A stretch of 64,000 nt of DNA from Streptomyces antibioticus (GCF_002019855.1 NZ_CM007717.1:7573750-7637749), one strand, 5' to 3'. Numbered from the stretch's first letter, positions 24,555-34,309 are shown. The notes: generated by a model not told the origin, from the letters alone. Program-made: numbers and translations.

Positions 24555-27500
24555 ATGACCGGACAGACGATCACGGCTCCCGCACGGGTGGTGACCGGTG
24601 AACCCGGCTGCGGGCGGACGACGTTCCTGGCGCGAGCGGTCCGGGCGCACCGGGCCGGTGCCACCGTGTCCGTGGCGGCCGGCCCCGCCGTACCGGACGG
24701 CGGACTGCGCGCCCTGCTCCGGGCCGTGGAGGCGCCGGACGGGACGGGGCCGCCGCCCGGCGCGGTCCCGGGTCCGGCCGTGCTGGTCGACGCGCTGCAC
24801 GCCGCCGCGGCGCACGCGCCCCTGCTGGTGTGCGTGGACGACGCCCATCTGTGGGACGCCCCCTCCCGCGCCGTGCTCGGCCAGGCTGCGCGGCGGCTGC
24901 GCGGCACCGCCCGGGTGAGCCTGCTGCTGAGCGTGGCCGGACACCGCCCGGTCGACCCGGAGTTCGCCGGACTGCCGGTGATCCGCCTCGACCCGCTCGC
25001 CCCGGCGGAGGCGGCCGCGCTGCTGGACGAGGTCACGGGCGGCGACGTCGACCCGGCCGTACGGGACGATCTGGTGGACGCCGCCGACGGCAACCCGGCC
25101 CTGCTGCTGGCCATGGCCCGGCGGCTCACGCCCGCCCAGCTCCGAGGGCACCGGCGGCCGCCCCGCCCGCCGGCCGACGCCGCTCTGCTGACCGGCCTCG
25201 CGGGCGACTGTCTGACGGGGCTCACCGACGCCGGGCGGGACCTGCTGCTGAGGGTCGCGGCGGCCCTGGCGGACGCGGACGGGGAGGAGGAGCGGGTCGA
25301 CGTACGCCTCGTGTCGCGGGACCTGCGGACCGCCGTCCCGGTGCCCGAGCTGCTCGACTCGACCGACGGCACCCTCCGGTTCCACAGCGACCTGGTGCGC
25401 CGCGCCGTCTACGAGGGCGCCACGCCCGAGCGGCGTCGCGCGGCCCATCGCGCGCTGGCCGCCGCGCTGGAGGCGGACGGTTCCCCTGGACTCGGCACCC
25501 TGTTGCACCGGGCCCGCGCCTCGGCGACGCCCCCGCCGGGGACGGCGGACGCCCTCGCCGGAGCCGCCACCGGCCCCGGCCCGCACGGCCCGCGCTGCGC
25601 GGCCTACACCCGCGCGGCCGAACTCGCGCCGGACGCCGCCCGGCGGGCCGAGTGGTACACGGCGGCGGCCGAACACGCCCTGCTCGCCGGACGCGCGCAC
25701 CGGGCCCGTCGGCTGTTCGACGCGGCCCGCGACCACGCCGTGGACCGGGCCCTGCGCGGCCGTGTCGAACTGGCCCGCGGCACCACGATCCGCCACGACG
25801 GCCCGGTCGACGAGGCCCGCGCCTCCCTGCTCCTGGCCGCCCGTCTGCTGGCCGACGCGGACGACCCACGGGCGGCCCGGACGGCGGCCCTGGCGGCGGC
25901 GGACGCGGCCTGGGCGGCGGGCGACGCGGCGGGCTGCCTCCAGGCCCTGCCACAGGGCGAGGATCCGGCCGGGGGCGACGCCGTGCCGTCCGCCGCCGAC
26001 TACGCCGACGGGCTGCGCGCCCTGCTCGAAGGGCGGTTCCCGGCGGCGGCCCTGCGGCTGGGGCGGCTGGTGACGGACCCGGAGACCGAAGATCCGCCGG
26101 ACGTCCCCGAGACCCACCTCCGCGCCGCCGCCGCGGCCCTGATGCTCGGCGATCTGCCGGCCGCCCGGCGGGCCGGGACGCGGGCCCTGGCCGCCGATCA
26201 CGGGACCGGTGCCGGTGCCGCCGCCCTGGCCCGGGAGTATCTCGCCTACACCGAACTGCGCGCCGGACGGCACGCGGTGGCGAGGACCCACGCGGAGGAA
26301 GGGCTGCGCGCCGCGCACCGGACGGGGCGGCGCAACACCGCCGCCCACCACCACGCGGCGCTCGCCCTGGCCGCCTCGGTCGACAGCGGCCTCGCCGAGG
26401 TCGCCGTCCACGCGCGTGCCGCGCTGGCCGTCGCCCGACGGCACGGGCTCGTGCAGGCGGCGACCCTGGCGGAGTGGGCGACGGCCCGGGCCGACCTCGG
26501 CCACGGGCGCCCCCGCGAGGCCGCCGACCGGCTCGGACCCCTGGTGCGCCCGGGACCGCGGCGCGGCCACTTCGCGGTGTGGATGTCGGCGGTGCCTTGC
26601 TATGTGGAGGCCGCCGTCTCGGCGGGCCGGGTCGATGGGGGTGGCCGGGGGGATGGTGGCGGCCGAGGGGACCGGGGCGGCCGGGAGGACGGTGGCGACC
26701 GGCGGGACGGTGGCGACCGGCGGAACGGAGGCGGCTGGGAGGACGGTCGCGGGCGAGGGGCCGGAGGCGATCGGCGGGACGGTCGCGGGCGAGGGGACGG
26801 TGGCGGCCGACGGGACGGAGACGGCCGACGGGACGGTGGCGACCGGGGGGACGGTGGCGATCGGCGGGACGGTGGCGGGCGAGGGGACGGAGATGGCCGA
26901 GGGGACGGTGGCGACCGGCGGAACGGAGGCGGCCGAGGGGACGGAGACGGCCGACGGGACGGAGGCGGCCGGCGAGACGGTGGCGACCGGCGGGACGGAG
27001 GCGGCCGGGAGGACGGTCGCGGCCAAGGGGCCGGCGAGGCCGGCGAGGCCGCCGAAGTCGTCGCCGTCGTCGAGGAGTTCGCCCGCTGGGCCGGGTTCGG
27101 GGCCGATCCCCAGGCCCCCGCTCAGCTCCTGCGCTGCCGTGCCCTGCTGGCCCCGCCGGACCGGGCCGACGCCCTCTACCGGGCCGCGCTCGGCCTGCAC
27201 GACCGGGCCGGCGGCGACTTCGAGCGGGCGCGCACGGAGCTGTCGTACGGCAAATGGCTGCGGCGCAGGCGCCGGCTGCGCGAGGCGCGCGACCGGCTGG
27301 GTGCCGCCCTCGTGGGCTTCGAACGCTGCGGGGCGCGCGCCTGGGCCGAGCAGGCGCGCGCCGAACTGCGCGCCAACGGCGTCTCCGCGGGCGGCCGGAC
27401 CGGGACGGCGCCGGGACTGTCCGGGCTGACCCCGCAGCAGCTCCGGATCGCCCGCTGGGTCGCCGAGGGCGCCACGAACCGGGAGGTCGCACTGGCCCTG

Positions 27501-27677
27501 TCGGTCAGCACCCGCACGGTCGACTACCACCTGCGGAAGGCGTTCGCGGCGCTCGGCGTGCGCTCCCGCGTCGAGCTGGCCCGGCTGGTCGAACGCGCCC
27601 AGCCACCCCCGGGCGGCACCGGTGCCGACGGGGGCACGAGCGGCGGGCGCGCCGAAATCGACCGTGCACACCCCTAG
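24555..27677 (+). CDS. Large LuxR-family ATP-binding regulator (LAL-like) with an in-frame minisatellite
   Basis: This 1040-residue regulator combines an N-terminal AAA/STAND-like NTPase, a long helical TPR-like region and a C-terminal LuxR HTH (about residues 957-1012: LTPQQLRIARWVAEGATNRE and VSTRTVDYHLRKAFAALGV). The Walker A reads GEPGCGRTT, with Arg in place of the usual Lys, so ATP hydrolysis may be weakened. Walker B is LLVCVDDAH. Residues 693-824 are 22 hexapeptide repeats rich in Arg, Asp and Gly (bases 26631-27026) that interrupt the helical region. The start is ATG 24555 (or GTG 24549); TAGCGT at -13 suggests a leaderless transcript. The PucR gene and liv operon follow on the same strand. 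Confidence 0.85.
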   Translation: MTGQTITAPARVVTGEPGCGRTTFLARAVRAHRAGATVSVAAGPAVPDGGLRALLRAVEAPDGTGPPPGAVPGPAVLVDALHAAAAHAPLLVCVDDAHLWDAPSRAVLGQAARRLRGTARVSLLLSVAGHRPVDPEFAGLPVIRLDPLAPAEAAALLDEVTGGDVDPAVRDDLVDAADGNPALLLAMARRLTPAQLRGHRRPPRPPADAALLTGLAGDCLTGLTDAGRDLLLRVAAALADADGEEERVDVRLVSRDLRTAVPVPELLDSTDGTLRFHSDLVRRAVYEGATPERRRAAHRALAAALEADGSPGLGTLLHRARASATPPPGTADALAGAATGPGPHGPRCAAYTRAAELAPDAARRAEWYTAAAEHALLAGRAHRARRLFDAARDHAVDRALRGRVELARGTTIRHDGPVDEARASLLLAARLLADADDPRAARTAALAAADAAWAAGDAAGCLQALPQGEDPAGGDAVPSAADYADGLRALLEGRFPAAALRLGRLVTDPETEDPPDVPETHLRAAAAALMLGDLPAARRAGTRALAADHGTGAGAAALAREYLAYTELRAGRHAVARTHAEEGLRAAHRTGRRNTAAHHHAALALAASVDSGLAEVAVHARAALAVARRHGLVQAATLAEWATARADLGHGRPREAADRLGPLVRPGPRRGHFAVWMSAVPCYVEAAVSAGRVDGGGRGDGGGRGDRGGREDGGDRRDGGDRRNGGGWEDGRGRGAGGDRRDGRGRGDGGGRRDGDGRRDGGDRGDGGDRRDGGGRGDGDGRGDGGDRRNGGGRGDGDGRRDGGGRRDGGDRRDGGGREDGRGQGAGEAGEAAEVVAVVEEFARWAGFGADPQAPAQLLRCRALLAPPDRADALYRAALGLHDRAGGDFERARTELSYGKWLRRRRRLREARDRLGAALVGFERCGARAWAEQARAELRANGVSAGGRTGTAPGLSGLTPQQLRIARWVAEGATNREVALALSVSTRTVDYHLRKAFAALGVRSRVELARLVERAQPPPGGTGADGGTSGGRAEIDRAHP
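26631..27026 (+). repeat. 18-bp minisatellite, 22 imperfect copies, inside the LuxR gene
   Basis: The unit resembles GGGACGGTGGCGACCGGC and its variants (with GCCGAGG, GCCGACG or CGGGCGA blocks). It repeats without gaps for 396 bases, 22 units of exactly 18 bp. In the gene's frame it encodes hexapeptides such as RDGGDR, GDGDGR and EDGRGR. Because the unit is six codons, gain or loss of copies keeps the frame open. The other forward frame also reads through (GTVATG-type repeats) but is not the gene. Confidence 0.9.
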
Positions 27678-27755
27678 GGACCGACCGGACGGTATGCCAT
27701 CCTTCGGGGCAGGACGAGCCGGCAGGCACGCAACCCGCCCCGGGGGGAGACCGCG

Positions 27756-29054
27756 ATGCAGTACGCCCTACGGTCACGGACCGTGGCCCGCCCCGCACCG
27801 GCCCCGTCGGCCGTGCCCGCGCACCGGCCGCGCCCGCAGCGCGTCCGGTCGCTGATCGACGCCGACGCCCTCCAGGTCCTGCACCGGGCCGCCCGGGTGC
27901 TCCTCGCGGACCTGCCCGACCTCACCGACCGGCTGGTCGCCGCGCTCCAGGACGAAGAGCCCGCCTACCGCGCGGCCGTGGCGAGCGACCCGAGCGCGAC
28001 CTGGCAGGAGGTGCACCGGTCCCTGCGGCACAGCGTGTCCTCGCTCCTCGACCCGCGCGGCCACCGCGACGCGGCCCGCCGGTGCTCGTGGAAGATCGGC
28101 GCGAGCCGCGCGGAACAGGGTCTGCCGCTGGACGCCCTGCTGCACGCGTTCCGGCTCGGCGGCTCACTGGTGTGGCAGGGCCTGGTCGAGGAGACCTCCC
28201 GGACCGCCCCGGAGGACGTACGGCTGCTGGTGCATGTCGCCGCCGACGTGTGGAACTTCGTCGACGAGCACTGCACCCTCGTCGCCGACGCGTACCGTCA
28301 GGTCGAACGGCAGCTCGCCTGGCGGCGCGAGAACCGGCTGCGGCTGCTGGCCGCCGCCCTGCTCGACGGCACCAGCCGGATCGCCGACCTGCCGGAGACC
28401 GCCCACGCCCTCGACCTGCCCGAACAGGGGCGGTACGCCGTCGTCGCCGTCACGGGGGGCTGCCCCGCCGACACCGCCGCGGTCCGGGCCGCCTACGGCC
28501 GCGGTACACGCGTGTACTGGCACACGGGCGTGGAGGTGGACTACGGCATCGTGCTGCTCGGCGACGACGACCCGGACCCCGGACGGGACCCCGGCGCGGA
28601 CGGCGGTCCGGCCCCCGCCCACGGCGGCACCCGTACCGGCGTCGGCACGGCCGTGACCGGACTGGCCGCCGTCGGCGACGCCCGCCGGCTCGCGGACCTC
28701 GCGCTCGGCCTGTGCCCGCAGGGCGGCGGCACGGTCCGGCTGACCGAGCACCTGCCGGCCGCGCTGGTGGTCTCCGCCCCCGAACTGGGCAGCGCCCTCG
28801 CCGACCGCGTCCTCGGCCCGCTCGCCGCCCTCGAACCCGCCGACGAGGCCGTCCTGCTCGACACCCTCGCCACCTGGCTGGCCTGCGACGGCTCCGCCCA
28901 GCGGGCCGGGGAGCGGCTCTACTGCCACCGCAACACGGTCCTCAACCGCCTGCGCCGCTACGAGCAGTTGACGGGCCGCTCACTGTCCCGCCCCACGGAC
29001 GTGGTCGAGATCAGCCTCGCCCTGACGTCCCGGGGCCTGCGGGGCACTCCCTGA
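27756..29054 (+). CDS. PucR-family helix-turn-helix regulator
   Basis: This 432-residue cytosolic regulator has an N-terminal helical RsbRD-like sensor half (residues 30-190, with EQGLPLDALLHAFRLGG and LVWQGLVEE), a degenerate GGDEF/CdaR-like middle, and a C-terminal PucR HTH_30 domain. In the last, LYCHRNTVLNRLRRYEQLTG and DVVEISLAL are the hallmark. Such proteins often activate purine, amino acid or other nitrogen-compound catabolism. Start: ATG 27756 with GGGGGAGA six bases upstream. It lies between the large LuxR gene and livF, 180 nt before livF, so it is the most likely local regulator of the ABC uptake operon. Confidence 0.88.
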   Translation: MQYALRSRTVARPAPAPSAVPAHRPRPQRVRSLIDADALQVLHRAARVLLADLPDLTDRLVAALQDEEPAYRAAVASDPSATWQEVHRSLRHSVSSLLDPRGHRDAARRCSWKIGASRAEQGLPLDALLHAFRLGGSLVWQGLVEETSRTAPEDVRLLVHVAADVWNFVDEHCTLVADAYRQVERQLAWRRENRLRLLAAALLDGTSRIADLPETAHALDLPEQGRYAVVAVTGGCPADTAAVRAAYGRGTRVYWHTGVEVDYGIVLLGDDDPDPGRDPGADGGPAPAHGGTRTGVGTAVTGLAAVGDARRLADLALGLCPQGGGTVRLTEHLPAALVVSAPELGSALADRVLGPLAALEPADEAVLLDTLATWLACDGSAQRAGERLYCHRNTVLNRLRRYEQLTGRSLSRPTDVVEISLALTSRGLRGTP

Positions 29055-29084
29055 GACACCGCGGGCCACCCCCCGGGCCACCCC

Positions 29085-29100
29085 CTGGGCACCCGCACAA
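29085..29100. promoter_or_regulatory. Second copy of the shared 16-bp element, upstream of livF
   Basis: CTGGGCACCCGCACAA is identical to 24427-24442. It lies in the 180-bp gap between the PucR gene and livF, just after two direct copies of CGGGCCACCCCC-like sequence. A role as operator for the liv operon is inferred from position only. Confidence 0.35.
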
Positions 29101-29234
29101 CCCCTCCGACCTCCCGTTGGTTCCGCGCAGCGAGCCCGCCTCCTCGCCTGTACCGCCCCTCGCCCGCCGTGCTGTCGTGGCTGCCCCTTCCCCCGACACA
29201 CGTGCCGCCGCCGGTACGGATCCGAGGAGCCGCG

Positions 29235-30013
<779 letters not shown>

Positions 30014-30017
<4 letters not shown>

Positions 30018-30859
30018 ACCTCCCGGCACCGCCGCCAGAACTCCGCTTCGAGGACGTCACCGTACGGTTCGCGGGCCTGACCGCCCTCGGCGCCGTGTCG
30101 TTCACCGTCGTCCCGGGCTCCGTGCACGCCCTGATCGGCCCCAACGGCGCCGGGAAGTCCACCTGCTTCAACGTCCTGTCGGGCCTGTACCGCCCGGAGT
30201 CGGGACGGGTCCGGCTCGGCGACACCGAGCTGACCGGCCTCGCCCCGCACCGGGTCGCCGCGCTCGGGGTGGCCCGCACCTTCCAGAACATCGTCACCAC
30301 CGAGGGCACCGTCGCCGACAACCTCATGCTCGGCCGGCACGCCCTGACCCGGGCCGGTTTCGCCGCCAGCGCGCTACGGCTGCCCGGCGCGGTCCGCGAG
30401 CAGCGCGCACACCGGGAGCGGACCCGTGAGATCGCCGAACTCACCGGCCTGGGCGCCCACTTCGACACACCCGTCGCCCTCCTGTCGTACGGCGACCGCA
30501 AGCGCGTCGAGTTCGCCCGCGCCCTCTGCCTGGAGCCGCGCGTGCTGCTGCTCGACGAGCCGGTGGCCGGCATGAACGGCGCCGAACGCGACCGCACCGC
30601 CGAGGTGATCGGCACCGTCCGTGCCCAACTCGGCCTGACCGTGCTGCTGGTGGAACACGACATGGGCCTGGTGATGCGGCTCGCCGACGAGGTCACCGTC
30701 CTCGACTTCGGCCGCACCGTCGCCCACGGCACCCCCGACGAGATCCGCCACCACCCCGAGGTGCTCCGCGCCTACCTCGGCACCCCCGGCGAGATCAGCG
30801 CCCCGGGCGAGTTCACGGCCCCCGGCCGGACCACCGCCCCCGGAGAGGATTCCGTATGA
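30014..30859 (+). CDS. livG: Branched-chain amino acid-type ABC transporter ATPase LivG
   Basis: This 281-residue second nucleotide-binding subunit pairs with LivF. Walker A is GPNGAGKST (about residues 42-50). The Q-loop region, VARTFQNIVTTEGTVADNLML, is LivG-like. The signature is LSYGDRKRVEFARAL (LivG proteins usually have a Tyr-Gly-Asp variant of LSGGQ), and Walker B is VLLLDEPVAGMN. The C-terminal tail of about 25 residues is Gly/Pro/Thr-rich (GEISAPGEFTAPG) and probably disordered. It starts at GTG 30014 overlapping the livF stop, and its own stop overlaps the livH ATG by 4 bp, so the whole set is translated as a coupled chain. Confidence 0.92.
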
Positions 30860-31752
30860 CCGCTCTCCTCGACAGCGTCCTGGCCGGCCTCGCCCTCGGC
30901 GCGGTCTACGCCCTGGTCGCGCTCGGCTTCGTCGTCGTCTTCAAGGCGTCCGGCGTGCTCAACTTCGCCCACGGCTCACTGCTGTTGTTCGGCGGCTACC
31001 TGGTCGCCGTCCTCCACGACGACCTCGGTTTCGCCGGTGCCCTCGCGCTGGCCGTCGTGGCGACCGCGGCCCTGGCCGGCGCCCTGGACCGGCTGCTGCT
31101 CCAGCGCGGCGACCCCGACCCCAGGGCGGCCCATGTCCAGACCATCGTCACCATCGGCGTGGACATCGTCCTGCTCACCGACCTGTCCCGGCGCATCGGC
31201 GGGGACCTGCTCTCCCTGGGCGACCCCTGGGGCGACGCGGTGACCCGGCTCGGGCCGGTGACCGTCGCCGACAGCCGGATCGCCGCGATCGTCGTCTCCG
31301 CCGTCGCCATCGGCGCCGTCTTCGCCCTGTTCCGGTACACCTCCTGGGGTCTCGCGCTGCGGGCTGCCGCCGAGGACACCGAGGCGGCGGCCCTGATGGG
31401 CGTACGGCTGAGCCGGGTGCGCACCCTCGCCTGGTGCCTGGCCGGCGCGCTCGCCGCCCTGGCGGCCGTGTTCCTCGCCTCGTTCCCCGCCCCCGGACTG
31501 GAACGCACCACCGGCCAGATCGCCCTGAAGGCGTTCCCGGCGGCCATCCTCGGCGGTCTCGCGTCCCCGCCCGGCGCCCTCGCGGGCAGCCTGCTGATCG
31601 GTCTGACCGAGGCGCTCGTGGCCGGCTACCAGTCCGAACTGCACGTGCTCGGCGAGGGGTTCGGCGACGTGGCGCCCTACGCCGTGATGGTCGCCGTCCT
31701 CCTGGTACGGCCCACCGGACTGTTCGGAGCGAAGGGAGCGGCCCGTGTCTGA
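30856..31752 (+). CDS. livH: Branched-chain amino acid-type ABC transporter permease LivH
   Basis: This 298-residue integral membrane subunit has about eight helices. The N-terminal motif LGAVYALVALGFVVVFKASG and VLNFAHGSLLLFGGYL are the LivH signature. GLALRAAAEDTEAAALMGV is the cytoplasmic coupling loop that docks on the ATPases, and the last part has GGLASPPGALAGSLLIGLTE, typical of the family. With LivM it forms the membrane pore. The ATG at 30856 overlaps the livG stop, and the gene's end overlaps livM by 8 bp. Substrate specificity is set mainly by the binding protein encoded last in the operon. Confidence 0.92.
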   Translation: MTALLDSVLAGLALGAVYALVALGFVVVFKASGVLNFAHGSLLLFGGYLVAVLHDDLGFAGALALAVVATAALAGALDRLLLQRGDPDPRAAHVQTIVTIGVDIVLLTDLSRRIGGDLLSLGDPWGDAVTRLGPVTVADSRIAAIVVSAVAIGAVFALFRYTSWGLALRAAAEDTEAAALMGVRLSRVRTLAWCLAGALAALAAVFLASFPAPGLERTTGQIALKAFPAAILGGLASPPGALAGSLLIGLTEALVAGYQSELHVLGEGFGDVAPYAVMVAVLLVRPTGLFGAKGAARV

Positions 31753-32887
31753 CCGGACCCGGATCCCCAAGGGCGTCACGGCGCTCCTGGCCGCGCTGCT
31801 GCTGTGCGCGCCGCCGTTCTACCTGGACGCGTTCTGGCTGCGGGTCGGCCTGTTCGCGATGGCCGCCGCCATCGGTGCCGTCGGCCTCGGCCTGCTCGCC
31901 GGAACCGCGGGCCAACTCTCCCTGGGGCACGCCTTCTTCCTCGCCGTGGGCGCCTACGGCTACACCTGGCTGGCCGGCGACCCCGGCCCCGCGCTGCCGC
32001 CCGCGCTCGCCGCGCTCCTCGCGGTGCTGCTGGCCGGCGCGGCGGGCGGACTGTTCAGCCCGGTCGCCGGCCGGGTGCGCGGCATCTACCTGGGCGTCGC
32101 CACCCTCGCGCTGGTCTTCCTCGGCCACCACGTCCTGCTCACCGCGGACTCCGTCACCGGCGGCTTCAATGGCCGCTCGGTGCCCCCGCTGACCCTCGGC
32201 GGCTTCTCGTTCGGCGGCGACGGCTCCGAACTCCTCGTGCTGGGCGTGCCGTTCGGCGCCGAGGAACGGCTGTGGTACCTGGGCCTCGTCCTGCTGGCCG
32301 GCACCTGGTGGACCGCGCGCGGCATCCTGCGCGGACGCCCCGGGCGCGCCCTGACCGCGCTGCGCGACAGCGAGACCGCGGCCTCGGTGCTGGGCGTCGA
32401 CGTCGCCCGCTACCGCTCGGCGGCCTTCGTCGTGTCCTCCATGTACGCGGGACTGGCAGGGGTGTTGCTCGCGCTGGCCTTCCGCCGGGTCGTCCCCGAC
32501 TACTTCGGCCTCACCCTCTCCGTCGACTACCTCGCGATGATCGTCATCGGTGGCCTCGGCTCGGTCGCCGGGGCCACCGCGGGCGCCGTCTTCGTCACCG
32601 CGCTGCCCCTGCTGATGACCCGCTACGCCGACCAACTGCCCCTGGTGGCCGCCCCCGGCACCACCGACGGCGGCGTCGGCCCGACCGAGGCCGCCCGCTA
32701 CCTCTACGGCGCGGCCATCGTCCTGGTCCTGCTGTACGCCCCCGACGGACTGCACGGCCTGGCCCGCCGCGCCCGCGCCCGGATCCGCGCCCGGCCGTGG
32801 CCCGCCGCACGCACCCGCAGCCCGAAGTCCCCTCCCACCGACCCCACTTCGGCCACCGCCGCCCGAGCCAAGGAGCCCACCCCGTGA
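31745..32887 (+). CDS. livM: Branched-chain amino acid-type ABC transporter permease LivM
   Basis: This 380-residue membrane permease has about ten helices. LLAGTAGQLSLGHAFFLAVGAYGY is split by family convention into the LSLGHAFF signature. GIYLGVATLALVFLGHHV and the coupling loop ALRDSETAASVLGVDVARYR are also LivM-like, as is IGGLGSVAGATAGAVFV near the end. The tail (about residues 330-380) is cytoplasmic and rich in Arg, Ala, Pro and Thr. It starts at GTG 31745, 8 bp inside livH, and its stop at 32887 overlaps the start of the binding-protein gene (GTGA). The gene order livF-G-H-M-K is complete. Confidence 0.92.
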   Translation: MSDRTRIPKGVTALLAALLLCAPPFYLDAFWLRVGLFAMAAAIGAVGLGLLAGTAGQLSLGHAFFLAVGAYGYTWLAGDPGPALPPALAALLAVLLAGAAGGLFSPVAGRVRGIYLGVATLALVFLGHHVLLTADSVTGGFNGRSVPPLTLGGFSFGGDGSELLVLGVPFGAEERLWYLGLVLLAGTWWTARGILRGRPGRALTALRDSETAASVLGVDVARYRSAAFVVSSMYAGLAGVLLALAFRRVVPDYFGLTLSVDYLAMIVIGGLGSVAGATAGAVFVTALPLLMTRYADQLPLVAAPGTTDGGVGPTEAARYLYGAAIVLVLLYAPDGLHGLARRARARIRARPWPAARTRSPKSPPTDPTSATAARAKEPTP

Positions 32888-34164
32888 AGCGCACGCACCA
32901 CAGACACCGCACCCCGTCCACCGCCGTCCTCGCCGCCTCCCTCGCCGTCCTGCTGGCCGCGGCCACCGGATGCAGCTCCAAGGCCGACGGAAAGGGCGGC
33001 TCGGCGGGCGCCGACGGCGTCAAGGCCGGCCCGGGAGTCACCGACAAGACGGTCAGGCTCGGCGCCCTCACCGACCTCACCGGCCCCTACGCCACCCTCG
33101 GCAAGTCCATCGTGCAGGCCCAGCAGATGTGGGCCGACGAGACCAACGCCGACGGCGGGATCTGCGGCCGCAAGGTCGAGATCGTCGTCAAGGACCACGG
33201 CTACGACGTGCAGAAGGCGGTCACCGCGTACGCCGACGTCTCCCCGGACGTCGTCGCGCTGCCCCAGGTCATCGGATCGCCGGTGGTCGCCGCCCTCCTC
33301 GACGACATCGAGCGCGACCATCTGCTGACCTTCCCGCAGGCATGGGCGGCCTCCCTGCTCGGCAAGGACTCGGTGCAGGTCATGGGCACCACCTACGACG
33401 TCGACATGATCGCCGCCGTCGACTTCCTCACCCGCACCAAGGGCCTCGCCAAGGGCGACACCATCGGCCACGTCTACTTCGAGGGCGACTACGGCTCCAA
33501 CGCCCTGGAGGGCTCGACCTGGGCGGCGAAGCAGGCCGGGATGAAGGTCGTCGGGCAGAAGATCAAGGCCACCGACACGGACCTGTCCGCACAGGTGTCG
33601 GCGCTCCGCAAGGCCGGCGTCAAGGCCGTCCTGATCAGCGCCGGACCGGCCCAGACGGCGTCCCTGGTCGGCGTCGCCGCCTCCCGCGGACTGCGCGTCC
33701 CCGTGGTCAGCAGCGCCCCCGGCTTCGCGCCCCAGCTCATGAAAACCCCCGCCGCACCCGCCCTCACCGCCCTGCTCCACGTGGTCAGCGCCGCGCCCGC
33801 GGTCAGCTCGGACCTGCCCGGCGTGCGGAAGATGGTGGCGGCGTACGGCAAGAAGTACCCGGACTCCCTCGTCGACTCCGGCGTGCTCTCCGGCTACAAC
33901 GCGGCCCAACTCCTGGGCGGCGACCTGAAGAAGGCGTGCGCGGACGGCAGCCTCGCCCGCGAGGACGTCGTCAAGGCGCACCGCGCCACGAAGAACGCCG
34001 ACACCGGCCTCGGCTCCCCGCAGGACTTCTCCGACGTCTCCCGGCCGGCGGCCCTCGCGTCGTACGTCCTCAAGCCGGACGCGAAGGCGGTCGGCGGTCT
34101 GGTGGGCGTGGAGGACGCGCACCAGGCACCGGGCGTCGCCGACTACTTGGCGGGCCGCGGCTGA
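32884..34164 (+). CDS. livK: Branched-chain amino acid-type ABC transporter substrate-binding lipoprotein
   Basis: This 426-residue extracytoplasmic binding protein (Peripla_BP_6 type) starts with a lipoprotein signal: basic MKRTHHRHR, a hydrophobic core, and the lipobox LAAATGC with the modified Cys near residue 30. A Ser/Gly/Lys-rich linker precedes the domain starting VRLGALTDLTGPYATLGK. GGICGRKVEIVVKDHGYD and the hinge region IGHVYFEGDYGSNA are family features. Start: GTG 32884 with AAGGAG eight bases upstream. It is the last gene of the operon and is followed by a strong hairpin. The ligand cannot be assigned; an amino acid or amide is most likely. Confidence 0.9.
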   Translation: MKRTHHRHRTPSTAVLAASLAVLLAAATGCSSKADGKGGSAGADGVKAGPGVTDKTVRLGALTDLTGPYATLGKSIVQAQQMWADETNADGGICGRKVEIVVKDHGYDVQKAVTAYADVSPDVVALPQVIGSPVVAALLDDIERDHLLTFPQAWAASLLGKDSVQVMGTTYDVDMIAAVDFLTRTKGLAKGDTIGHVYFEGDYGSNALEGSTWAAKQAGMKVVGQKIKATDTDLSAQVSALRKAGVKAVLISAGPAQTASLVGVAASRGLRVPVVSSAPGFAPQLMKTPAAPALTALLHVVSAAPAVSSDLPGVRKMVAAYGKKYPDSLVDSGVLSGYNAAQLLGGDLKKACADGSLAREDVVKAHRATKNADTGLGSPQDFSDVSRPAALASYVLKPDAKAVGGLVGVEDAHQAPGVADYLAGRG

Positions 34165-34184
34165 CCGGTCGCACATGAACGGGG

Positions 34185-34214
34185 GAGAGGGGCGTGCCGC
34201 GGCGCGCCCCTCTC
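34185..34214 (+). terminator. Terminator of the liv operon
   Basis: GAGAGGGGCGTGCC (34185-34198) and GGCGCGCCCCTCTC (34201-34214) form a 14-bp stem with one G-U pair, starting 21 nt past the livK stop codon. Confidence 0.75.
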
Positions 34215-34297
34215 GCGATTCAGCGGTCGCGCTGCTGAATGCGTTCGCTCCTGTGTATTGGACCCCTGGTGGCGCCGGGGCCAGGCTGGTGGCGCGC

Positions 34298-34309
34298 GCA
34301 AGCGCTTGC
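34298..34309. promoter_or_regulatory. LacI-family-type operator upstream of the ABC exporter
   Basis: GCAAGCGCTTGC is a perfect 12-bp palindrome with the central CG and flanking GCAA/TTGC typical of LacI/GalR-family operators. It lies 34 nt before the exporter ATG. No LacI-family gene is in the window, so the regulator would act in trans. Confidence 0.45.

Noticed and set aside
26631..27026. CRISPR array or attachment-site cluster
   Set aside because: Units are contiguous with no spacers and are in frame within a gene; this is a coding minisatellite.
21972..27671. Very long minus-strand open frame (about 1,900 codons) across several genes
   Set aside because: Its end coincides with the Gfo/Idh gene, but the upstream part is antisense to the LuxR gene and low in coding character, a usual artefact of G+C-rich DNA.
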